Shown: positions 7,364 to 17,372, counted from the first letter of the stretch. The stretch: 64,000 nt of DNA from Desulfovibrio aminophilus (GCF_023660105.1 NZ_JAMHGA010000032.1:16834-80833); one strand, 5' to 3'. Translations and numbers: made by a program. Notes: a model not told the origin generated them from the letters alone.

Positions 7364-9412
7364 GTGAGCAAGAAGAAGCCTTCCGGCAAGTATCTGTCCA
7401 CTCTGCGCAACATCGGCATCATCGCCCACATCGACGCGGGCAAGACCACGCTGACGGAGCGCATCCTCTACTACTCCGGCCGCATCCACCGCATCGGCGA
7501 GGTCCATGAGGGCACGGCCACCATGGACTACATGCCCGAGGAGCAGGAACGCGGCATCACCATCACCTCGGCCGTGACCACCTGCCCCTGGCGGGACTGC
7601 CTGGTGAACATCATCGACACCCCGGGCCATGTGGATTTCACCATCGAGGTGGAGCGCTCCCTGCGCGTGCTCGACGGGGCCGTGGGCGTGTTCTGCGGCG
7701 TCTCCGGGGTGCAGCCCCAGTCCGAGACGGTCTGGCGGCAGAGCGAGCACTACCGCGTGCCCAAGATCGCCTTCGTGAACAAGCTGGATCGGCCCGGCGC
7801 GGACTTCGCCGCCGTGCTGGAGTCCATCGCCGCGCGGTTGCGGGCCCGGCCCCTGGCCCTGGCCGTGCCCGACGGCGAAGGCCCGGAACTGCGGGGCATC
7901 TTCGACCTCATCGAGGAGAAGCGGCTGGTCTTCGACCAGGCCGAGCAAGGCGCGGAGTTCGCTGTGTTCGACTGGACGGACGAGGAACGCGCGCGTCTGG
8001 CGCCCTGGCGCGAGAAGGTCCTGGAGGCCGCCGCCGAGGAGGCCGACGACCTGATGGAGCGCTACCTCTCCGGCGAGGACCTGGCTCCCGGGGAAATCCG
8101 CGCGGCCCTGCGCAAGGCCACCCTGGGCATGCGCCTGGTGCCCGTGCTGGCCGGTTCGGCGCTCAAGAACATCGGCGTGCAGCCGGTCATGGACGCCATC
8201 TGCCACTACCTGCCCGGCCCGGCCGAGGTGCCCCCGGCCGAGGGCCTCGACCCCGCCACCAAGTCCAGGAAGTCTTTCCCCGTCTCCCCGGACGCCCCGC
8301 TGTCGGCCCTGGCCTTCAAGGTCAGCCTCGACTCCGGCCGCAAACTCGTGCTCATGCGGCTCTATTCCGGCATGCTCCAGGCCGGGGACACGATCTACAA
8401 CTCCACCCGGGGCGTGCGCGAGCGCGTGGCCCGGCTGTTCAAGCTCCACGCCGGGCGCAAGGAGCAGGTGGAGCAGGCCCTGGCGGGCGAGATCGTGGCC
8501 GCCGCCGGCATGAAGGACGCGCGCACCGGCGACACGCTCTGCCTGGAGTCCGATCCCCTGGTCCTGGAGCGCATCGCGGACTACAGGCCGGTGATCTCCG
8601 TGGCCATCGAGCCGCGCAACTCCGAGGAGTCCGGCAAGCTGGAAGAGGTGCTGGAGAAGTACCTCATGGAGGATCCCACGCTGGCGGTGAAGCACGACGA
8701 GGAGACCGGCCAGGTGGTCCTCTCGGGCATGGGCGAACTGCACCTGGAGGTCATCCTGGAGCGCATGTCCCGGGAGTTCGGCCTCGCGCCGCGTTCGGGC
8801 AAGCCCCAGGTGGTCTATCAGGAAACCGTGGGCGGCCGGGCCGAGGCCTTCGAGGAATTCCACCGCGAACTGGGCGAGGTCATGCATTACGGCGGCGTCC
8901 GACTCTCGGTCGAACCCCTGGCCCGGGACGCGGGCCGGGACGTGGTCCTGGAGGTGGACGCCCAGACCTGTCCGGCGGCCTGGCTGGAGGCCGTGGCCGA
9001 GGGGGTTTCCGACGGCCTGCAGAGCGGCGTGGTCAAGGGCTACCCGGTGCAGGACGTGCGCGTGCGCGTGCTCGAGCTGGTCCGCCGGGAGGGCGAGTCC
9101 AGCCCGGCCGGGTTCCGCATGGCCGCCGCCATGGCGCTCAAGAAGGCCCTGGCCGCCGCCAAGCCGGTGCTTCTGGAGCCCATCATGTGGATCGAGATCG
9201 GCGTGCCCGACGATTTCGTGGGCGAGGTGGTCGGCCTGCTGGGGGCCAAGGGGGCCAAGATCGAGAACCTGTTCGACCGGGCCGGACAGAAGGTGGTCCA
9301 GGCCCTGGCGCCGCTGTCGCCGCTCTTCGGCTTCTCCACGGACCTGCGTTCCGCCACCCAGGGCCGCGCGGGATTCGTCATGAAATTCTCCCGGTTCGAC
9401 GTCCTGGGTTAG
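7364..9412 (+). CDS. fusA: elongation factor G, second type (EF-G2-like)
   Basis: 682 aa from a GTG start. All five GTPase boxes are seen: AHIDAGKTTLTERI (G1), RGITIT (G2), DTPGHVDFTIEVERS (G3), NKLDRPGAD (G4), and GSALKNIGVQPVMDAI near G5. Domains II to V follow, including the domain IV/V block ending PIMWIEIGVPDDFVGEVVGLL. EF-G drives ribosomal translocation and recycling. It is not next to rpsL/rpsG/tuf, and the insert between G4 and domain II is short, so it looks like the paralogous EF-G2 class, not the str-operon copy; that reading is inference. A terminator follows. Confidence 0.85.
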   Translation: MSKKKPSGKYLSTLRNIGIIAHIDAGKTTLTERILYYSGRIHRIGEVHEGTATMDYMPEEQERGITITSAVTTCPWRDCLVNIIDTPGHVDFTIEVERSLRVLDGAVGVFCGVSGVQPQSETVWRQSEHYRVPKIAFVNKLDRPGADFAAVLESIAARLRARPLALAVPDGEGPELRGIFDLIEEKRLVFDQAEQGAEFAVFDWTDEERARLAPWREKVLEAAAEEADDLMERYLSGEDLAPGEIRAALRKATLGMRLVPVLAGSALKNIGVQPVMDAICHYLPGPAEVPPAEGLDPATKSRKSFPVSPDAPLSALAFKVSLDSGRKLVLMRLYSGMLQAGDTIYNSTRGVRERVARLFKLHAGRKEQVEQALAGEIVAAAGMKDARTGDTLCLESDPLVLERIADYRPVISVAIEPRNSEESGKLEEVLEKYLMEDPTLAVKHDEETGQVVLSGMGELHLEVILERMSREFGLAPRSGKPQVVYQETVGGRAEAFEEFHRELGEVMHYGGVRLSVEPLARDAGRDVVLEVDAQTCPAAWLEAVAEGVSDGLQSGVVKGYPVQDVRVRVLELVRREGESSPAGFRMAAAMALKKALAAAKPVLLEPIMWIEIGVPDDFVGEVVGLLGAKGAKIENLFDRAGQKVVQALAPLSPLFGFSTDLRSATQGRAGFVMKFSRFDVLG

Positions 9413-9425
9413 GACCGTGATCAGG

Positions 9426-9460
9426 AGGCCCGGCCGTCTTTGGTCCGGGCTTCACTTTTT
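9426..9460 (+). terminator. intrinsic terminator after fusA
   Basis: AGGCCCGG (9426-9433) pairs with CCGGGCTT (9445-9452) with one G-T pair, followed by CAC and five T (9456-9460). Confidence 0.7.
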
Positions 9461-9514
9461 CCGGCGCCCGTCGATAGGTGGAAACAGTGCCTCTGAATCA
9501 AAGTTTTTTGAAGA

Positions 9515-9520
9515 TATAAT
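9515..9520 (+). promoter_or_regulatory. -10 box of chemoreceptor gene
   Basis: A perfect TATAAT lies in an unusually AT-rich patch between the fusA terminator and the chemoreceptor. No good -35 is seen 16-18 bases upstream (TCTGAA at 9492), so an activator or another sigma factor may be needed. The predicted leader holds a small hairpin (CTCCGG 9560-9565 / CCGGAG 9570-9575) just before the Shine-Dalgarno sequence. Confidence 0.45.
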
Positions 9521-9592
9521 TGCCAGTTGGTCGTGCTTTTGGGAGAGGTTGAAATGAACCTCCGGTGCGCCGGAGCGAGAAGGGGACCCATT

Positions 9593-11680
9593 ATGCGCGG
9601 TACTGTGGTGGTCTGGCTGGCCGGGGTGGCGATCATCGTCATGATCACGGCGGCGTCCCTTGGTCTGGACTGGAAGTTTCTGGTTGCGGCGGGTGTCCTG
9701 GCCTTGGGGCTGTCGGCCTGGGCCGCCGCCCTGGCGAACCGCCTGTCCGGGGGGATTCGGTCCGCCGTCTCCGCCTTTCGCGAGAAACATGACCCCGAGG
9801 CCCTGGCCGCCGCTCCGGGCGAGGCCGGGGATCTGCTGGCTCCGCTGCGCGAGGAAGTCGCCGCCCTGCGGAAGGACGCCGTGTTCTTCGGCGGGGCCGT
9901 CCGGGCGGCCAACAACCCTCTGCTGGTCTGCGACCGCCAGGGCAAGATCGTCTTCGCCACCAAGCCGTTGCTGGACATTCTGCGCAAGCCCTCGGCCCAA
10001 GTGCTGGGCCTCACGGTGAGCCAGGCCTTCTACAACCGCGACGGCGCCTCGGTCACGGAAAAGGTCATGGAATCGGGCCAAGCCGTGGACAAGGAGGTCG
10101 AACTGGACCTTCACGACGGGCGCAAGCTGCCGATCCGTCTGGCCTCCAACGTCATCACGGACGCGGGGGGCAAGGTCATCGGCGCGTTCAGCTCGTTCAT
10201 CGACCTTTCCCAGCGCGTGGCCGAAATGCGCCAGATTGAGGAACAGCGCGCCCAGGTGGCCGAGGTCGGCAAGGAAGTCTCCACCCTGGCCGAACGGGTG
10301 GCCTCGGCTTCCGAGGAGCTGTCCGCCTCGGCCGACGAACAGGCCCGGGGCGCGCAGAAGCAGAAGTCCCAGACAGACTCCGTGGCCACGGCCATGGAGG
10401 AGATGACGGCCACGGTTTTGGAGGTGGCCCAGAACGCGGCGGCCACGTCCCAGGCGGCCGACGAGGCCCGGACTTCGGCCCACCAGGGCGTGGACATGGT
10501 CGGCCAGGCCGTGCGGGGCATCAACCAGGTTTCCGAATCCGCGGGCAAGCTCTCCGAGGTTCTGGCCCAGCTCGATTCGCAGGCCGCCGAGATCGGCCGG
10601 ATCATCAACGTGATCAACGACATCGCGGACCAGACCAACCTTCTGGCCCTGAACGCGGCCATCGAGGCCGCCCGGGCGGGCGAGGCCGGGCGCGGTTTCG
10701 CGGTGGTGGCCGACGAGGTGCGCAAGCTGGCCGAGAAGACGATGACCGCCACCAAGGAGGTGGAGGAGGCCATCGGCACCATCCAGCAGCGTTCGCGCCA
10801 CGCCACCGAGTCCATGGACGAGACGGCCCGACAGGTGCACGCCAGCACGGACCTCTCCAACAAGGCGGGCGAAGCGCTCCAGACCATCATGCAGCGCATC
10901 GAGGACATGGTCATGCGGGTCTCCCAGATCGCCGCCGCCGCCGAGGAGCAGTCCTCGGCCGCCGAGGAGATCAACCGCAACATCGAGGAGATCGCCCAGG
11001 TCGCCCGCGAGGCCGACGAAGGAGCCTCCCAGGCGGCCGTGGCCACCCGCGATCTGGCCGAACTGGCCCAGGAACTGCTCACCGTGGCTTCGCACTTCAC
11101 CGGCGGCGGGCAGGAGGCGAGCAAGCTGCGCCAGTCCGAGGGCGAGATGAAGGGCGTGCTGCCCCGCATCACCCAGGACTATGTGCGCGAGGCCTACGGT
11201 CAGGACGCATTCGAGGCCATGCAGGAGAACATGGGCAAGCCCGTGTTCCTGCCCACGGCCAGCTATCCGGACCAGGTCCTGCATCAGATGGCCGAGTTCG
11301 TGGCGGGCCGCAAGGGCGGCTCCACCCGCGATTTCTTCCTCGGCATGGGCCGATACACCATCAAGGCCTTCCACAAGATGTACGGGCGCTACTTCAAGAA
11401 CGAGGACCTCAAGACGTTCTACCTGCGCATGAACGACCTGCACGCCCAGCTGACCAAGGACCAGCCGGGCATCAAGCCGCCCAAGTTCAGCTACGAGGAC
11501 AAGGGCAAGACCCTGTTCATGAACTACCGCTCCAAGCGCGGACTGTTCGACTACTTCGAGGGCATCCTTCTGGGCGCCGCCGAATTCAAGGGTGAGCGGG
11601 TCAAGATCAAGCTCATTCCCATGGACAAGGAGACCGCCCGCGCCGAGATCACCTTTCTCGACGCCGGAGCCGGGAAGTAG
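9593..11680 (+). CDS. methyl-accepting chemotaxis protein with PAS and C-terminal H-NOX heme domain
   Basis: 695 aa from the ATG at 9593, chosen for its AGAAGGGGA Shine-Dalgarno and because membrane segments follow at once (about 4-23 and 28-48). The loop between them is only a few residues, so there is no periplasmic sensor. A PAS domain lies at about 104-206. The MA signalling domain (about 230-500) has the hairpin tip [20 protein letters not shown]. Residues 519-692 form an H-NOX domain: it starts [18 protein letters not shown] and has proximal His617 in [10 protein letters not shown], the heme-propionate motif Y645-R-S647-K-R649, and Tyr654 at the distal O2-binding position of Thermoanaerobacter H-NOX. 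The receptor should sense a diatomic gas in the cytoplasm and signal to the CheA encoded 26 bases downstream. Confidence 0.9.
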   Translation: MRGTVVVWLAGVAIIVMITAASLGLDWKFLVAAGVLALGLSAWAAALANRLSGGIRSAVSAFREKHDPEALAAAPGEAGDLLAPLREEVAALRKDAVFFGGAVRAANNPLLVCDRQGKIVFATKPLLDILRKPSAQVLGLTVSQAFYNRDGASVTEKVMESGQAVDKEVELDLHDGRKLPIRLASNVITDAGGKVIGAFSSFIDLSQRVAEMRQIEEQRAQVAEVGKEVSTLAERVASASEELSASADEQARGAQKQKSQTDSVATAMEEMTATVLEVAQNAAATSQAADEARTSAHQGVDMVGQAVRGINQVSESAGKLSEVLAQLDSQAAEIGRIINVINDIADQTNLLALNAAIEAARAGEAGRGFAVVADEVRKLAEKTMTATKEVEEAIGTIQQRSRHATESMDETARQVHASTDLSNKAGEALQTIMQRIEDMVMRVSQIAAAAEEQSSAAEEINRNIEEIAQVAREADEGASQAAVATRDLAELAQELLTVASHFTGGGQEASKLRQSEGEMKGVLPRITQDYVREAYGQDAFEAMQENMGKPVFLPTASYPDQVLHQMAEFVAGRKGGSTRDFFLGMGRYTIKAFHKMYGRYFKNEDLKTFYLRMNDLHAQLTKDQPGIKPPKFSYEDKGKTLFMNYRSKRGLFDYFEGILLGAAEFKGERVKIKLIPMDKETARAEITFLDAGAGK

Positions 11681-11706
11681 CCGGAGACAAACGGCGGGAG
11701 GCCGAG

Positions 11707-13866
11707 ATGTCGGATGATCTGAACAGGCAGGTGTTCCGAGAGGAGGCGTATGATCTCCTGGGCGAACTGGAGACGACCCTGCTGGAGTTGGAGCAGACGC
11801 CCGGCGACCTGGACGTGGTGAACCGGGTGTTCCGGGCCCTGCACACCATCAAGGGCTCGGGCTCCATGTTCGGATTCGAGGACATCGCCGCCTTCACCCA
11901 CGAGGTGGAGACGGTCTTCGACATGGTGCGCAACGAGGAGCTGGCCGTGACCACGGAGCTCCTCAATCTCGTGTTCCGCGCCCGCGACCACATCCAGAAA
12001 ATGCTCGACGCCGACGGCGGGGCCGTGGACGCGGAGGTCCAGCGGGAAATCCTGGACGGCCTGGCCCGGGTGTCCGCCGCGCCGTCCGAACTGGCCGCCG
12101 CCGAGGAAGGTCCGGCTGGAGACGCCGCCCCTGAGGCCGCCCTTGGGGTCGAAGCGGGAGAGCCGGAAGCGGCCCCGGCCGCGCCCGAGGAGTGCGGGTA
12201 TGCCGTGCGCATCCGCTTCCGGGACAGTCGTCCGCCCGAGGGATTCAGCCTTGAGCCGCTGCTGGAGGAGCTGGGCAAGCTCGGCCCCTGCGGCGTGTCC
12301 CCGGAGAAGGCGCTTGATCCGGCGAGCCCCGGCCCGGCCTGGAACGTGACCCTGCGCACCACGGCCACGGAAGAGAACATCCGCGACGTGTTTTTCTTCT
12401 CCGAATTCGACCTGGACGTGGAGGTCCGCCACCTGGACGACGCGGCCCAGGCCGGAGAGCCGGTCCGCGAGAGGGCGGCGAAGCCGCCCGTGGACAAGAA
12501 GCTCGGGGAGATACTCGTGGAGGAGGGGGCCATCGAGCCGGACGATCTGGCCGAGGCCCTGGCCCAGCAGAAGCCGCTGGGCCAGATCCTGGTGGAGTCC
12601 GGCAAGGTGGACAAGGAGCGGGTCGAGCAGGCCGCCGCCAAGCAGGCCCAGGCCCGGCGCGAGGTCGGGGAGAAACGGGCCGAGGAGGCCTGCGCAAGCC
12701 ACCCCGAGGCCGTGTCCTCCATCCGCGTGGCCGCCGAGAAGCTGGACAACCTCGTGGACCTTGTGGGCGAGCTGGTCATCGTCCAGGCCCAGATTTCCCA
12801 GGTGGTGGGCGAACGCGCCGACCCCGTGCTCACGGCCCTGTCCGAGGAGCTGGAGCGGCTGTCCGACGCCCTGCGGGACAGCACCCTGGGCATCCGCATG
12901 CTGCCCATCGGCACCACCTTCAGCCGCTACCGCCGCCTCGTGCGCGACCTTTCGGCCGAGTTCGGCAAGGACATCGCCCTGGTGACCCAGGGCGCGGAGA
13001 CCGAGCTGGACAAGACGGTCATCGAGCGCCTGGGCGACCCGCTCATGCATTTGCTGCGCAACAGCATCGACCACGGCATCGAACCCCCGGAGGAGCGCCT
13101 GGCAGCGGGCAAGTCCGCCCAGGGCACCATCCTCCTGGCCGCCGAGCACTCCGGCGGCGAGGTGCTCATCCGCATCAGCGACGACGGCCGGGGCATGGAC
13201 GCCGAGGCCATCCGGGCCAAGGCCGTGGAACGCGGCCTGATCCAGCCCGAGGCCGAGCTTTCGGAGAAGGAGCTTTTCAAGCTCATCTTCGAGCCCGGCT
13301 TCTCCACGGCCAAGAAGCTCACCAGCGTCTCGGGCCGGGGCGTGGGCATGGACGTGGTCAAGCGCTCCATCGACTCCCTGCGCGGCAGCGTGGAGATCAG
13401 GAGCCGAAAGGGCCAGGGCTCGGAGATCATCATCCGCCTGCCGCTGACCCTGGCGATCATCGACGGCCTGCAGGTGCGCGTGGGCGACGCCTTCTTCGTC
13501 ATTCCCCTGTCCCTGGTGGAGGAGTGCGTGGAGCTGGCCCGCCAGGACGTGGAGGAGGCCGGGAACCAGCGCATCCTCTATCTGCGCGGCGAGATCGTGC
13601 CCTACATCCACCTGCGCGATTGGTTCGAGGTGGACGGCGCTTCCCCGGCCATCGAGCAGATCGTCATCACCCGGGTGGAGGGCAGCCGCATGGGCATCGT
13701 GGTGGACAGCGTGATCGGGGAGCACCAGACGGTGATCAAGACCCTCGGCCGCGTCTACAAGGACGTGGAGGGGATTTCCGGCGCCACCATCAAGGGCGAC
13801 GGGAGCATCGCCCTGATCATCGACGTGCCGCGTCTCGTGCGCGGCGTGGTGGCGGCCTCCCAATAA
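11707..13866 (+). CDS. cheA: chemotaxis histidine kinase CheA
   Basis: 719 aa. Order of domains: HPt with phospho-acceptor His46 ([15 protein letters not shown]); a P2-like region (about 160-250); a segment with two LGxILVExG repeats (about 259-310); the dimerisation helices ([23 protein letters not shown]); the HATPase with N box [10 protein letters not shown] (448-457), G1 DDGRGMD and G2 GRGVGMDVV; and a C-terminal CheW-like domain. It phosphorylates itself under receptor control and passes phosphate to CheB and to a CheY that is not in the window. It lies 26 bases after the H-NOX receptor, and cheR follows after 12 bases. The repeat segment resembles the MshE/GspE N-terminal domain and is not part of textbook CheA. 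Confidence 0.95.
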   Translation: MSDDLNRQVFREEAYDLLGELETTLLELEQTPGDLDVVNRVFRALHTIKGSGSMFGFEDIAAFTHEVETVFDMVRNEELAVTTELLNLVFRARDHIQKMLDADGGAVDAEVQREILDGLARVSAAPSELAAAEEGPAGDAAPEAALGVEAGEPEAAPAAPEECGYAVRIRFRDSRPPEGFSLEPLLEELGKLGPCGVSPEKALDPASPGPAWNVTLRTTATEENIRDVFFFSEFDLDVEVRHLDDAAQAGEPVRERAAKPPVDKKLGEILVEEGAIEPDDLAEALAQQKPLGQILVESGKVDKERVEQAAAKQAQARREVGEKRAEEACASHPEAVSSIRVAAEKLDNLVDLVGELVIVQAQISQVVGERADPVLTALSEELERLSDALRDSTLGIRMLPIGTTFSRYRRLVRDLSAEFGKDIALVTQGAETELDKTVIERLGDPLMHLLRNSIDHGIEPPEERLAAGKSAQGTILLAAEHSGGEVLIRISDDGRGMDAEAIRAKAVERGLIQPEAELSEKELFKLIFEPGFSTAKKLTSVSGRGVGMDVVKRSIDSLRGSVEIRSRKGQGSEIIIRLPLTLAIIDGLQVRVGDAFFVIPLSLVEECVELARQDVEEAGNQRILYLRGEIVPYIHLRDWFEVDGASPAIEQIVITRVEGSRMGIVVDSVIGEHQTVIKTLGRVYKDVEGISGATIKGDGSIALIIDVPRLVRGVVAASQ

Positions 13867-13878
13867 CGGAAGCGGCGC

Positions 13879-14760
13879 ATGGCGAACCGGGACGGCGACG
13901 GAGACGCGCGGCGGCGGGCGGTGGAGGCGTGCTCCGCCACGCCCAAGATGAGCGACACGGATTTCCGTCGTTTCAGCGAGTTCATCACCTCCGAACTGGG
14001 CATCAAGCTGCCCCCGGCCAAGAAGACCATGCTGGAGGCCCGGCTGCAGAAGCGGCTGCGCGCCCTGGGCCTGGCCTCGCACCGCGACTACTGCGAGTTC
14101 CTGTTCAGCCCCCGGGGCATGGAGCAGGAGCTGGCCCAGCTCATCGACGTGGTGACCACCAACACCACGCATTTCTTCCGCGAGCCCCGGCATTTCGAGA
14201 TCCTGGCCGGGAAGGTGGTCCCGGACATCCTGCGGCGCAAGGGGCGCGGCCGGGTGGCGGTCTGGAGCGCGGGCTGCTCCACGGGCGAGGAGCCCTACAC
14301 CCTGGCCATGGTCCTCTCGGAATGCGCCGAGGCCAATCCCGGATTCACCTTCTCCATCCTGGCCACGGACATCTCCACCCAGGTCCTGGCCCAGGCCAGG
14401 CGGGCCGTGTACGCCGAGGACCGCATCGAGGGCATCCCCGAGGCCCTCAAGCGCAAGTACCTGCTGCGCAGCAGGGACCGCTCCCGGCGGCTGGTGCGCA
14501 TGGGGCCCGAGCTGCGCTCCGTGGTCAGCTTCCAGCGCCTGAACTTCATGCGCGAGTTCGACTTCCGGGAGGACCTGGACATCATCTTCTGCCGCAACGT
14601 GGTCATCTACTTCGACCGGACCACCCAGGAGGGATTGTTCAAGCGCTTTTGCGGCAAGCTCGTGCCCGGCGGCTACCTGTTCATCGGCCACTCCGAGAGC
14701 CTCGCGGGCATGGATCTGCCCCTGGTCCAGGTGGCCCCGACCGTGTACCGCAGAACCTGA
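13879..14760 (+). CDS. cheR: chemotaxis protein methyltransferase CheR
   Basis: 293 aa. An N-terminal helical domain (about 30-85) precedes a Rossmann methyltransferase with the SAM-binding block [19 protein letters not shown] and the motif [18 protein letters not shown]. It methylates receptor glutamates with S-adenosylmethionine, opposing CheB. The N-terminus carries about 25 extra residues before the helical domain ([23 protein letters not shown]). It lies between cheA and cheB in the same transcription unit. Confidence 0.95.
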   Translation: MANRDGDGDARRRAVEACSATPKMSDTDFRRFSEFITSELGIKLPPAKKTMLEARLQKRLRALGLASHRDYCEFLFSPRGMEQELAQLIDVVTTNTTHFFREPRHFEILAGKVVPDILRRKGRGRVAVWSAGCSTGEEPYTLAMVLSECAEANPGFTFSILATDISTQVLAQARRAVYAEDRIEGIPEALKRKYLLRSRDRSRRLVRMGPELRSVVSFQRLNFMREFDFREDLDIIFCRNVVIYFDRTTQEGLFKRFCGKLVPGGYLFIGHSESLAGMDLPLVQVAPTVYRRT

Positions 14761-14777
14761 GGAGCGGGAGGGATCGC

Positions 14778-15854
14778 GTGCGGAAATCCATTCGTGTGCT
14801 CATCATCGACGATTCGGCCGTGGTCCGGCAGACCCTGGCCCAGCTCCTCGGCTCGGACCCGGACATCGAGGTCATGGCCGCGGTGGTGGACCCCCTGGTG
14901 GCCGTGGAGAAGATCAAGAGCGAGGTCCCGGACGTCATCACCCTGGACATCGAGATGCCGCGCATGGACGGCCTCACCTTCCTGCGCAAGCTCATGAGCC
15001 AGCATCCGATTCCGGTGGTGGTCTGCTCTTCCCTGGTGGAGCCGGGCGACGAGACCACCTTGCGGGCCCTGGAATACGGGGCCGTGGAGATCGTGACCAA
15101 GCCCAAGGTGGGCACCAAGAAATTCCTGGAGGAGTCGGCCATCCGCATCTGCGACGCGGTGAAGGCCGCGGCCCAGGCCCGGATCAAGCCATTCCGGGGC
15201 GGCGGCCGGGACATGGAGGTCGCGCCCAAGCTCTCGGCCGACGCGGTGCTCGCCGCGGGCAAGCCGCAGGCCTTGCGCACCACGGAGAAGATCGCCCTGG
15301 TGGGCGCCTCCACCGGCGGGACCGAGGCCCTGCGGGTGTTCCTGGAAGCCATGCCCACGGACTGCCCGCCCCTGGCCATCGTCCAGCACATGCCCGAACA
15401 CTTCACCCAGGCCTTCGCCAACCGTCTGAACGTCACCTGCCGGATCAGCGTGCGCGAGGCCCGCGACGGCGACTCCATGCTGCGCGGGCAGGCGCTCATC
15501 GCCCCGGGCAACAAGCACATGCTGCTCAAGCGCAGCGGCGCGCGCTACTACGTGGAGGTCAAGGACGGGCCCCTGGTCTCGCGCCACCGGCCTTCGGTGG
15601 ACGTGCTTTTCCGTTCCGGGGCCAACTACGCGGGCAAGAACGTGGTGGCGGCGATCATGACCGGCATGGGCGACGACGGGGCCCGGGGCATGCGCGAGCT
15701 GTTCGACGCCGGGGCCTACACCATCGCCCAGGACGAGGCCAGCTGCGTGGTCTTCGGCATGCCCCAGGAGGCCATCAAGCACGGCGGGGTGCACAAGGTT
15801 CTGTCCCTGGAGGCCATCGCCGGGGAGATGGTCCGGCGCTGCAACGCGGGCTAG
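14778..15854 (+). CDS. cheB: chemotaxis response regulator and protein-glutamate methylesterase CheB
   Basis: 358 aa from a GTG start at 14778 with GGGAGGGAT upstream. The receiver domain begins [14 protein letters not shown], with phospho-acceptor Asp in [10 protein letters not shown]. The esterase domain shows the catalytic triad regions [10 protein letters not shown] (Ser), QHMPEHFT (His) and [12 protein letters not shown] (Asp). It removes methyl groups from receptors and is activated by CheA. A much longer upstream frame is a cheA/cheR shadow. Its TAG stop overlaps the stop of the convergent DUF190 gene in one CTAG. Confidence 0.96.
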   Translation: MRKSIRVLIIDDSAVVRQTLAQLLGSDPDIEVMAAVVDPLVAVEKIKSEVPDVITLDIEMPRMDGLTFLRKLMSQHPIPVVVCSSLVEPGDETTLRALEYGAVEIVTKPKVGTKKFLEESAIRICDAVKAAAQARIKPFRGGGRDMEVAPKLSADAVLAAGKPQALRTTEKIALVGASTGGTEALRVFLEAMPTDCPPLAIVQHMPEHFTQAFANRLNVTCRISVREARDGDSMLRGQALIAPGNKHMLLKRSGARYYVEVKDGPLVSRHRPSVDVLFRSGANYAGKNVVAAIMTGMGDDGARGMRELFDAGAYTIAQDEASCVVFGMPQEAIKHGGVHKVLSLEAIAGEMVRRCNAG

Positions 15855-16198
15855 CCCTTCTTCCCCTCGTTGTGGCGGTAGAACATGACCTGCACCCCTT
15901 CCAGGGTGACCAGGCCCTCCTTGATCACGCCGTCCAGGAAGGGCAGGAAGGACTCGATCTTGCCCGGGGTGTCCACGATCTCGATGACCAGGGGCAGGTC
16001 CTCGGAGAGCCGTAATATCTTGGCCGTGTGCACCAGGCTGTTGGCTCCGAAGCCCGCGATGCCCCGAAGTACGGTGGCCCCGGCCAGGCCCTGGCGGCGG
16101 GCCTCCTCCACTATGACTTCGAAGACCGGGCGGCCCTTGTGGCGGTCGTTCTCCCCCACGAAGATGCGCAGTCGTTCGGCGTGGCGCGGCAGTGTCAT
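15851..16198 (-). CDS. DUF190 family protein (PII-like, CrcB-associated)
   Basis: 115 aa. The family pattern is visible in [29 protein letters not shown], then [12 protein letters not shown] and [22 protein letters not shown]190 proteins have a GlnB/PII-like fold and often stand next to the fluoride channel CrcB, as here (45 bases downstream of it). The link suggests a modulator of the channel; this has not been shown by the sequence. The start ATG at 16198 agrees with the conserved N-terminus. Confidence 0.88.
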   Translation of the reverse strand: MTLPRHAERLRIFVGENDRHKGRPVFEVIVEEARRQGLAGATVLRGIAGFGANSLVHTAKILRLSEDLPLVIEIVDTPGKIESFLPFLDGVIKEGLVTLEGVQVMFYRHNEGKKG

Positions 16199-16242
16199 GG
16201 CGGCCTCCGTGTGGTTGTGGGCGCGGCGTTTTTCCCCTAGAC

Positions 16243-16620
16243 TCAGATGAGGCGGCCCAGGGCCATGCCCGCCAGCACCAGGCATAATCCCAGCGCCGAC
16301 TGACCGGCCACGTTGGCGGCAGCGGCCAGGGCCTGGCCCAGGCGGAGCAGGGCGGCCGTCTCGAACATGTAGGTGGAGAAGGTGGTGAAGGCGCCCATGA
16401 AGCCGGTCAGGGCCGCCAGACGCCATTCGCCGGACAGCCCGGCGCGGTTCTCCAGAAGGCCCCAGACCAGCCCGAAGAGCAGGCACCCGGCCATGTTCAC
16501 CGCGAAGGTGCCCACGGGCAGGTCCGAGCCCCAGAGGCGTTGGACGGCCCCGGCCAGCCAGTAGCGGCACAGCGTGCCGGCGGCCCCGGCCAGGGCCAGG
16601 ATGGCGAGTTTTCGGATCAC
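16243..16620 (-). CDS. crcB: fluoride exporter CrcB/FluC
   Basis: 125 aa from a GTG start, four hydrophobic segments. The family motifs are GAAGTLCRYWL (N-terminus), PVGTFAVNMAGC (with the pore Asn) and GFMGAFTTFSTYMFE (phenylalanine and central Na+ site). FluC channels are antiparallel dimers that let fluoride leave the cell. It is divergent from the CYTH gene with only 52 bases between, too short for a fluoride riboswitch plus promoter, and no such aptamer was recognised. DUF190 follows in the same operon. Confidence 0.93.
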   Translation of the reverse strand: MIRKLAILALAGAAGTLCRYWLAGAVQRLWGSDLPVGTFAVNMAGCLLFGLVWGLLENRAGLSGEWRLAALTGFMGAFTTFSTYMFETAALLRLGQALAAAANVAGQSALGLCLVLAGMALGRLI

Positions 16621-16672
16621 GGTCGAACTCCGTTCCCTGCATAGCAGCGTCCGCCCCGGGAGGAAAGCCCGC

Positions 16673-17284
16673 ATGAGCCTGGAATGTGAATTGAAGTACC
16701 TCAACCCGGACCTGGACGCGGTGCGCGCGGCCCTGGGCAACCTGGGCGCGGAACGCCTGGGCCTGTGCTTCGAGGAGAACCTCGTGCTGGACGATCCGGC
16801 GCGTTCGCTGAAGCGGCGCGGCCTGCTCCTGCGGTTGCGCCGCGCCGGGGGCAAGGCCATCCTCACGGTCAAGCGTCCGGCCCGCATGGATTCGGCCTGC
16901 AAGGTCTGCGCGGAGCACGAAACCGTGGTTTCGGCCTTCGACGAGACCCTGGCCGGTCTGGACGCCCTGGGCTTCACCCCGGCCTTCGCCTACGAGAAGG
17001 TGCGCGAGGCCTGGCGGCTGTCCGGCTGCGAAGTCTGCCTGGACCGCCTGCCGTTCGGCGACTTCGTGGAGATCGAGGGCCCGGAGGAGGCCCTGCGCGC
17101 CTGCGCCACGGCCCTGGGCCTGGACGGCTGCCTGACCTCGCGGGAGACGTACCACGCCCTGAACATGGCCTGGCGCCGGACCCACGGCCTGCCCGAGGAC
17201 GAGAGCTTCGTCTTCGTGGAGCCCGAGCGCTCGCGCCTCCGGGCCGAGGCCGGGGAGGCCGCCGGGACGTCGAGCGAGGGCTGA
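16673..17284 (+). CDS. CYTH domain protein (class IV adenylate cyclase / thiamine triphosphatase family)
   Basis: 203 aa from the ATG at 16673 with GGGAGGAAA upstream. The CYTH signature is ECELKYL at the N-terminus (ExExK form). Alternating basic and acidic tunnel strands follow: RRGLLLRLRR, AILTVKRPAR, EHETVV, CEVCLDRLPFGDFVEIEGPEE. CYTH enzymes act on triphosphate substrates with Mg2+; class IV adenylate cyclase, ThTPase and polyphosphatase activities are all possible. The C-terminal 30 residues are a disordered Glu/Ala tail. It is divergent from crcB and about 90 bases upstream of clpS. Confidence 0.85.
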   Translation: MSLECELKYLNPDLDAVRAALGNLGAERLGLCFEENLVLDDPARSLKRRGLLLRLRRAGGKAILTVKRPARMDSACKVCAEHETVVSAFDETLAGLDALGFTPAFAYEKVREAWRLSGCEVCLDRLPFGDFVEIEGPEEALRACATALGLDGCLTSRETYHALNMAWRRTHGLPEDESFVFVEPERSRLRAEAGEAAGTSSEG

Positions 17285-17372
17285 TCGGAGCTCCGGGGCT
17301 CGACAGCCGCGAGCTTCGGCCTTATTATTTCGCGATGGGCCGCCAGGCCCGCATTTCTGGGGGACAGGCAGC

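Noticed and set aside
5543..8887. Minus-strand open frame of 1114 codons opposite trxB-bamD-fusA
   Set aside because: It lies antisense to clear genes, is full of His/Gly/Arg/Gln low-complexity sequence and matches no family. High GC makes stop codons rare on the opposite strand. The same holds for 11551-14691 (-), 17325-20675 (-), 22118-24871 (-), 24799-27027 (-) and 36976-39090 (-).
16199..16242. Fluoride riboswitch linked to crcB
   Set aside because: The gap upstream of crcB (16621-16672) is 52 bases, and no crcB-type aptamer pseudoknot is visible there or between crcB and DUF190.
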